Shown piece after piece: positions 59,389-64,000 of a stretch of 64,000 nt of DNA; the stretch's first letter is position 1; each line of letters opens with the position of its first letter. The position numbers were made by a program, and so were the translations under genes. The notes beneath the pieces are model-generated. The model did not search any database. It was given only the letters and a program-made list of their open reading frames with translations, and was not told the origin of the DNA. This DNA comes from Clostridia bacterium (GTDB lineage: Bacteria > Bacillota > Clostridia > Christensenellales > Aristaeellaceae). The stretch is taken from the NCBI GenBank assembly GCA_017431005.1, contig JAFRLY010000016.1:52675-116674 (forward strand). The letters run 5' to 3'.

Positions 59389-62376
59389 TTATTCCGAGGC
59401 TTCATTTCCGGACTGAATCCGGATGCCGTAGATCCAGGAGGTGCCCTTGCCGGTGGTTCCGATGACCATCATATCGTTGTACACCGCCGGAGATCCTTCG
59501 ATTTCCCCTTCCACCTCAAGCGTATGAACCACCTTGCCGGTCAGGCCTTCCAGGAGGAGAATCTCTCCGTTCCCCGCCGCCTGGATGACCCAGCCCTGAC
59601 CTTCGGCGTCATATACCGCCACAGGGGAGGATTCCGTCCTGGCCGGGAGCCCGCGGCTCCATGCAACGCGGCCTGTTTTCCGGTCCAGCGCCAGCAGCAC
59701 AGCCTTCGCATCCTCGGGAAGGCGGAGATCGCTCTTCGCATCCTCGGAGATACCGGTCACCGTGAAGTATACCAGTCCGTCCAGCTGGTTCTGCCCCACC
59801 AAAGGAGAGGCTTTTACGCCCGCTTCTTTCTTCGTTTTTGTATCCTTCTTCAGCGGAATCTCCGTTGTCCACTTCTCAGCTCCGCTCAGCGCGTCATAGC
59901 AGCGGATCTGGGCAGCGCCTCTGCTGCGGTTGATCAGCATGTTGCCCGTGAAGAGGTCCAGTCCGCCCTGCTCATTCAGGTTCAGAGCGACGGCCGCCTC
60001 CACCGCGTCGCCGGTTTCCACGGCCCAGACGGTGCTCAGATTGTTGGTGTCCACACAGCGCAGGATTCCGCCCATATCAGCGTAGAACACATAGCGGTCA
60101 TACATCGCCAGGGAGGACTCCACGGCGGTATAGGTATCCTTCTTTTCGGTTCTCGCCTTGGATTTCAGCACCACGCTGGAAGCACCGCTCTGGCGGTAGG
60201 TTCCGGCTTCATAGTCAAAGTCGCTGTTCAGGCTGATCAGGTAAAGCAGCCCGTTGCTGCCGGCCGTGATCAGCGTGTCGCTCGTGCGGTCGATCAGCGC
60301 GGAGGTCTCGAAGGAGCCCAGGGTGGTGAAGCCCCTGTGCAGCTTGCCGTCCATCCCGTCGATCAGGCTCATTTCCTTCTGGGTGTACAGGTTATACTGC
60401 CGCAGGCCGATGTTTCCGGTCCGGACCTTCATTTTCCGCGCGAACTGGCCGACGGTCATGAAGGGGAAACCGCTGGGATGGACGCTGGGCGTTCCCTTCA
60501 TCGGATATCCCAGCTTGATGCTGTTGCGGGTCAGTGAGCCGTCATCCAGATCCAGGAAGTAGATCATACCGTCGATTCCGGCGATGATGACCTCCTTCAG
60601 GCCCGTTTTTTCCATCTTGGCTTCATACAGGTTGCTCTTTTCCCGGACCTCCTTGCTCCATTTCACGATGGCCGGCTGGCCGGTCCATCCGATGCCGTAG
60701 TAGGTCTGGGAAGCGCCGCGGACGCTGCCCGCTTCTGCCTGCCAGGCGACGCTCAGTTTTCCGGCGCCCTGAACGGTGCCGGCTGCCGCGTTCTGCCTGA
60801 AGGCATCGCCCCGGAAGGTCAGAACGCCCATGTTCTTCTTGCTGTACTGTCCGCCCACCGGCATATGGATCAGTTCCTTGGCGGCGCGGCTGTATTCCTT
60901 CTGCTTTTTGCTGCCGCTGTAAACGATCGAGGTGGAGATCAGCTCCGGATCCGCCTCCAGGGCCGCCGATGCTGTCAGAGCCGGTGTGGGCGTGGGTTCC
61001 GGTTCGGGTGTGGGCTCGGGTGTCGGTTCGGGGGTGGGTTCAGCCGTGGGTTCAGGCGTGGAGGCCTCCCCGTCTGTTTCCGCCTCCGCCTCATCCTCCG
61101 GCAGCTCCGCCCATTCCTCTGTCTCTTCCGGGAGTTCCTCCGGTATTTCTTCCGGTGTTTCCTCCGGAATTTCCTCACTTACATCTTCCGCAGCGCCGCT
61201 GCCTTCAGCGGATCCCTCCTGCGGTGTTTTCTCCGTTTCCGCCGGCTGCTGCAGAACGACGCCGACCTCCGTATCCGTCCCGGACGGCGCGGCCGTGGGC
61301 TCCGTATTTTCCTTCACGGGCAGCGAGGATACCTGCACCTCCGCGGAATATGCTGTAGTCCGCCATTCCCCGTTCCCTTCCCGCACCTGCAGGAAGGTTT
61401 CCCCGTCATATCCGTCCTCAATATGCAGCGTCAGGCTCCAGACGCTGTCGTCCGCGTTGTCCCCGTGCACAACGCTGGCTTCCACCGGGAAGCCTTCCGC
61501 GTCCGCCAGCCGGACCTCCGTCACGCTTTTGGCCGTCGTCACGGAATAGGTCACGTCCGCCGGCGCCGACTGATTGTTGTTGCCGCTGACGGCAAAGGCG
61601 TACACGACGTCAGGAACCGGAGAGCTGATCATATCCGTTCCCGTGCCGGGATCCGCGTTCCTGTTCTTCAGCAGCAGAACCCCGGCGGCAGCCAGCGCGC
61701 CTACCAGCAGCACAGCCGTCAGGATCACGGGCCAGCCCGGGCGTTTCTTCTTCCCGCTGTTCCGGGGGGCCGTCCGGTCCGGCTGACTCTGGTAACGGTT
61801 TTCCGGATAATCCTTCACCTTCACCGGTGCTGCGGGTTTTTTCCGGCCTGTTCCGGCTTCGGCCGGATTCCGGGGCGGAATTTCCCGGACTGTCTCCGAT
61901 TCATCCATCCGTCCCGGCGCGTAACCGACGCGCATCGTCATATCCCGGCTCCGGGGAGAAAGGCTGGTGCGCGGATAAGGGCTGCCCTGACTGCGCGCTG
62001 CGCCGGCCGCGGGTTCCCGCGCCGGAGTCTGCGGTCTGGAAGGATTCAGCGCGCGCATACGGCTGGCGCCGCCCGCGGAAACGCTGGAGGGGCGGCTGGC
62101 CAGATCCCGCAGCGGATTCACGATCTCCTGCGGGATGTTTTCCGTCCCGGAGCTCTCAGCGGTTTCCGCTTCCTTCCGGAAAGCTTCCGTTTCCGGAGCG
62201 GGAGTGTGCTCCTGCTCCGCCCGCGTTTCTTCCCCGGAAAGCTGTTCCGTCACAGTTTCCGGATGCTCATACCGTTCAGACCGGCGCCTTCTGCGCACCG
62301 GCTGCGCTGCGTTCTCCTGAACCGTCGTTTCATCTATGATCTGATTGCTGTTTTCCTGCATTGGCTGCTCGTTCAA
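59389..62376 (-). CDS. Membrane-anchored PQQ-like beta-propeller protein
   Basis: A 995-residue type II membrane protein. A long cytoplasmic Arg/Pro/Glu-rich, probably disordered N-terminus (1-215) precedes one membrane span (about 218-240). Outside are a beta-sandwich (about 258-355), a Glu/Pro-rich linker (about 360-470, with EPTPEPTPEP repeats) and a PQQ/BamB-like propeller (about 500-990: VIIAGIDGMIYFLDLDDGS, LITAGSNGLLYLISL, GGILRCVDTNNLSTVWAVETG, IQAAGNGEILLLEGLTGKVV). It starts at TTG 62376 after AAAGGAG. Function unknown; a surface sensor or scaffold is plausible. Confidence 0.75.
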   Translation of the reverse strand: MNEQPMQENSNQIIDETTVQENAAQPVRRRRRSERYEHPETVTEQLSGEETRAEQEHTPAPETEAFRKEAETAESSGTENIPQEIVNPLRDLASRPSSVSAGGASRMRALNPSRPQTPAREPAAGAARSQGSPYPRTSLSPRSRDMTMRVGYAPGRMDESETVREIPPRNPAEAGTGRKKPAAPVKVKDYPENRYQSQPDRTAPRNSGKKKRPGWPVILTAVLLVGALAAAGVLLLKNRNADPGTGTDMISSPVPDVVYAFAVSGNNNQSAPADVTYSVTTAKSVTEVRLADAEGFPVEASVVHGDNADDSVWSLTLHIEDGYDGETFLQVREGNGEWRTTAYSAEVQVSSLPVKENTEPTAAPSGTDTEVGVVLQQPAETEKTPQEGSAEGSGAAEDVSEEIPEETPEEIPEELPEETEEWAELPEDEAEAETDGEASTPEPTAEPTPEPTPEPTPEPEPTPTPALTASAALEADPELISTSIVYSGSKKQKEYSRAAKELIHMPVGGQYSKKNMGVLTFRGDAFRQNAAAGTVQGAGKLSVAWQAEAGSVRGASQTYYGIGWTGQPAIVKWSKEVREKSNLYEAKMEKTGLKEVIIAGIDGMIYFLDLDDGSLTRNSIKLGYPMKGTPSVHPSGFPFMTVGQFARKMKVRTGNIGLRQYNLYTQKEMSLIDGMDGKLHRGFTTLGSFETSALIDRTSDTLITAGSNGLLYLISLNSDFDYEAGTYRQSGASSVVLKSKARTEKKDTYTAVESSLAMYDRYVFYADMGGILRCVDTNNLSTVWAVETGDAVEAAVALNLNEQGGLDLFTGNMLINRSRGAAQIRCYDALSGAEKWTTEIPLKKDTKTKKEAGVKASPLVGQNQLDGLVYFTVTGISEDAKSDLRLPEDAKAVLLALDRKTGRVAWSRGLPARTESSPVAVYDAEGQGWVIQAAGNGEILLLEGLTGKVVHTLEVEGEIEGSPAVYNDMMVIGTTGKGTSWIYGIRIQSGNEASE

Positions 62377-62479
62377 GGGTTTCGTCTCCTTTTTCAGAGG
62401 CTCTGCATGCCTGTTATCCCGCGTCCGCCGGTTTTCCGGGGCCGTGCGGGTTTCTGCAAATATATCTGCCTATCATATT

Positions 62480-62508
62480 ATTATATCCGAAATGCTTTTC
62501 TCTCACAA
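62480..62508 (-). promoter_or_regulatory. Promoter of PQQ-propeller gene
   Basis: On the minus strand TTGTGA (62508-62503), 17 bp, TATAAT (62485-62480). Confidence 0.65.
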
Positions 62509-62513
62509 GCCCC

Positions 62514-62542
62514 TTGCTCCGGCGGCAAAGAGGCTCTATAAT
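62514..62542 (+). promoter_or_regulatory. Promoter of radical SAM gene
   Basis: TTGCTC (62514-62519), 17 bp, TATAAT (62537-62542). Its -35 box lies back to back with that of the divergent gene. Confidence 0.65.
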
Positions 62543-62600
62543 GCGGAGCGTCCGCTCAGGCGGACTCCGTATCAACAGATTTGTCTTCTGAGGTGTGTTC

Positions 62601-63473
62601 ATGATCTGCAGGCTTTGTCCCCGCGGCTGCGGCGCAGACCGTTCCCTTTCCCCCGGCTTCTGCGGGCTCGGCGAAACCATGCGCATCGCCCGGATCGCGC
62701 CGCATTACTGGGAGGAGCCGCCCGTTTCCGGCACCCGGGGCACCGGCGCTGTTTTCTTTTCCGGCTGTACGCTGCGCTGCGCCTACTGCCAGAACGGCGA
62801 TATCTCCCACCGGAATGCCGGGCGTGATTTTTCCGTCCGGGAGCTGTCCGACTCCCTGAAGCGCCTGACTGATCTGGGCGTGCACACCATCAGCTTCATC
62901 ACTGCCACCCCGTTCATTCCGCAGCTGCTCTCCGCCCTGGAACTCTGGCGCCCGCCGGTTCCGCTGGTCTGGAACAGCTCCGGCTATGAAGCAGTCCCCT
63001 CCCTCCGGATGCTGGAGGGCGTGATTGACGTTTACCTGCCGGACCTCAAGCATTATTCCGCCCGGATGGGGCAGCTCTGCGCCAAGGCGCCTGATTATTT
63101 TGAGGCCGCGTCCGCCGCCGTTCAGGAGATGTGCAGGCAGACCGGAACGCCGGTATACTCGCCGGACGGCATTATGCTCCGGGGAACCCTGATCCGTCAT
63201 CTGATCCTGCCGGGACTGACCGGTGAAAGCATGCGCCTTCTGACCTGGGTGCGGGACACGCTGCCCTCCGGCACGCCGGTCAGCCTGATGCGGCAGTATA
63301 TCCCCTGCAACAACGTGGATATTCCCGGGCTGACCCGCCGGGTCACCGACAGGGAATACGAGCGGGTCCGCGCGCATATGGCGGCGCTGGAGCTCCCGGG
63401 TTTCCTGCAGGAGCCGGACTCCGCCGACCGGGATTTTGTGCCCGTTTTCAATCAGCCGGAAAGCTTCGTCTGA
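62601..63473 (+). CDS. PflX-like radical SAM protein
   Basis: A 290-residue Fe-S enzyme of the COG1313/PflX class, related to pyruvate formate-lyase activases. An N-terminal Cys group (CRLCPRGCG, GFCG) is followed by the radical SAM cluster motif CTLRCAYC (about 55-62) in FFSGCTLRCAYCQN, and a TIM-barrel region (GVHTISFITATPF, VDVYLPDLKHY). The ATG at 62601 follows GAGGTG; a GTG two codons earlier is also possible. The target protein is unknown. Confidence 0.82.
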   Translation: MICRLCPRGCGADRSLSPGFCGLGETMRIARIAPHYWEEPPVSGTRGTGAVFFSGCTLRCAYCQNGDISHRNAGRDFSVRELSDSLKRLTDLGVHTISFITATPFIPQLLSALELWRPPVPLVWNSSGYEAVPSLRMLEGVIDVYLPDLKHYSARMGQLCAKAPDYFEAASAAVQEMCRQTGTPVYSPDGIMLRGTLIRHLILPGLTGESMRLLTWVRDTLPSGTPVSLMRQYIPCNNVDIPGLTRRVTDREYERVRAHMAALELPGFLQEPDSADRDFVPVFNQPESFV

Positions 63474-63523
63474 CAGAAAGCACAGGGGGAGGCAGGTTTT
63501 TTCTTTCGCTTGTGGCAAAAGGC

Positions 63524-63552
63524 TTGACAGACATTCTGAAAAACGATAAAAT
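63524..63552 (+). promoter_or_regulatory. Promoter of tRNA-Gly/tuf
   Basis: TTGACA (63524-63529), 17 bp, TAAAAT (63547-63552), about 40 nt before the tRNA. Confidence 0.75.
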
Positions 63553-63591
63553 ACACTTTGTTCGCAAGTCTGCAGGGCTTGATGCGGACAT

Positions 63592-63665
63592 GCGGGTGTA
63601 GCTCAATGGCAGAGCTCCAGCTTCCCAAGCTGGTCACGTGGGTTCGATTCCCATCACCCGCTCCA
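63592..63665 (+). tRNA. tRNA-Gly (anticodon CCC)
   Basis: A full cloverleaf: acceptor GCGGGTG with CACCCGC, D arm GCTC/GAGC, anticodon stem CCAGC/GCTGG with loop TTCCCAA (anticodon CCC), T arm GTGGG with TTCGATT loop, and encoded CCA at 63663-63665. It lies 76 nt upstream of tuf. Confidence 0.95.
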
Positions 63666-63741
63666 ACACCGCATCAATGGCTCGGAAGCAGGAAGAGCAT
63701 TCGCTTTTGAGCGAGACATTATGAAGGAGGGAATCCCCACA

Positions 63742-64000
63742 ATGGCAAAAGAACGTTATGAGCGGAAAAAGCCCCACGTTAACATCGGAACGATCGGACA
63801 CGTCGACCATGGCAAGACCACGCTGACCGCCGCGATCACGATGACGCTGGCTCTGAAGGGCGAAGCCCAGGCCATGCGGTACGACGAAATCGACAAGGCT
63901 CCGGAAGAGAAAGCACGCGGAATCACGATCAACACCGCGCACGTGGAATATGAGACCGCGAAGCGGCACTATGCGCACGTTGACTGCCCCGGCCACGCTG
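63742..64000 (+). CDS. tuf: Elongation factor Tu, N-terminal part
   Basis: The gene runs off the right window edge; 86 codons are visible. [27 protein letters not shown] is the diagnostic start, in two parts: [16 protein letters not shown] and the P-loop GHVDHGKTT. Switch I ([13 protein letters not shown]) and DCPGHA of the G3 motif follow. GGAGG precedes the ATG. Likely co-transcribed with tRNA-Gly. Confidence 0.97.
   Translation, partial: MAKERYERKKPHVNIGTIGHVDHGKTTLTAAITMTLALKGEAQAMRYDEIDKAPEEKARGITINTAHVEYETAKRHYAHVDCPGHA

Overview
The window comes from a GC-rich, single-membrane, anaerobic Bacillota, most likely a gut or rumen Clostridia. The basis is a class B sortase with PTG-type sorting signals, a T-box leader, a SAM-I (S-box) leader, a three-subunit ECF transporter, a two-gene SmsCB-type Fe-S assembly system, MscL, PduL, and ABC (not PTS) sugar uptake tied to pectin and fructan breakdown. 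A species name cannot be given from this sequence.

Layout. 1-15002: a truncated peptide-binding protein gene, then a leftward surface operon (secreted Pro/Thr- and Glu-rich protein, AP2/zinc-ribbon protein, two pilins, a catalytically degenerate signal peptidase, a class B sortase), then a self-contained tyrosine recombinase segment bounded by perfect 24-bp inverted repeats, then three secreted proteins of unknown function. 15263-18613: T-box-led ECF transporter (S, A, A', T), probably for tryptophan. 18788-22424: diguanylate cyclase, YfcE-like phosphodiesterase and an intracellular pectinesterase-acetylesterase fusion. 22479-27129: metNIQ-type transporter whose binding protein is circularly permuted, and divergent smsCB. 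27156-36400: a seven-gene leftward operon mixing HlyD-like adaptors, sugar permeases, a propeller-binding-protein fusion and a MacB-like protein, with no ATPase. 36688-39352: kdgK and a divergent GH4 gene (pectin sugars). 39445-46192: pduL, SAM-riboswitch-metK, mscL, a HerA-like ATPase, an RNase PH-RdgB fusion, pgsA. 46412-57639: a fructan/sucrose operon and its divergent LacI regulator. 57844-64000: glpK, a PQQ-propeller membrane protein, a PflX-like radical SAM protein, tRNA-Gly(CCC) and the start of tuf.

The most notable system is the pilus locus. A strong promoter (TTGACA, 17 bp, TAAAAT) at 10286-10314 points rightward, away from the pilus operon. It lies inside a 1.5-kb segment bounded by the 24-bp inverted repeats at 8861-8884 and 10338-10361, and the segment encodes its own tyrosine recombinase. 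Inversion would put this promoter about 72 nt upstream of the first pilus-operon start codon, replacing the strong hairpin terminator that now insulates that operon. I read the assembled orientation as OFF and the locus as a phase-variable pilus switch. The second notable item is MetQ (24381-25226), in which the two halves of the canonical protein appear in swapped order behind an intact signal peptide.
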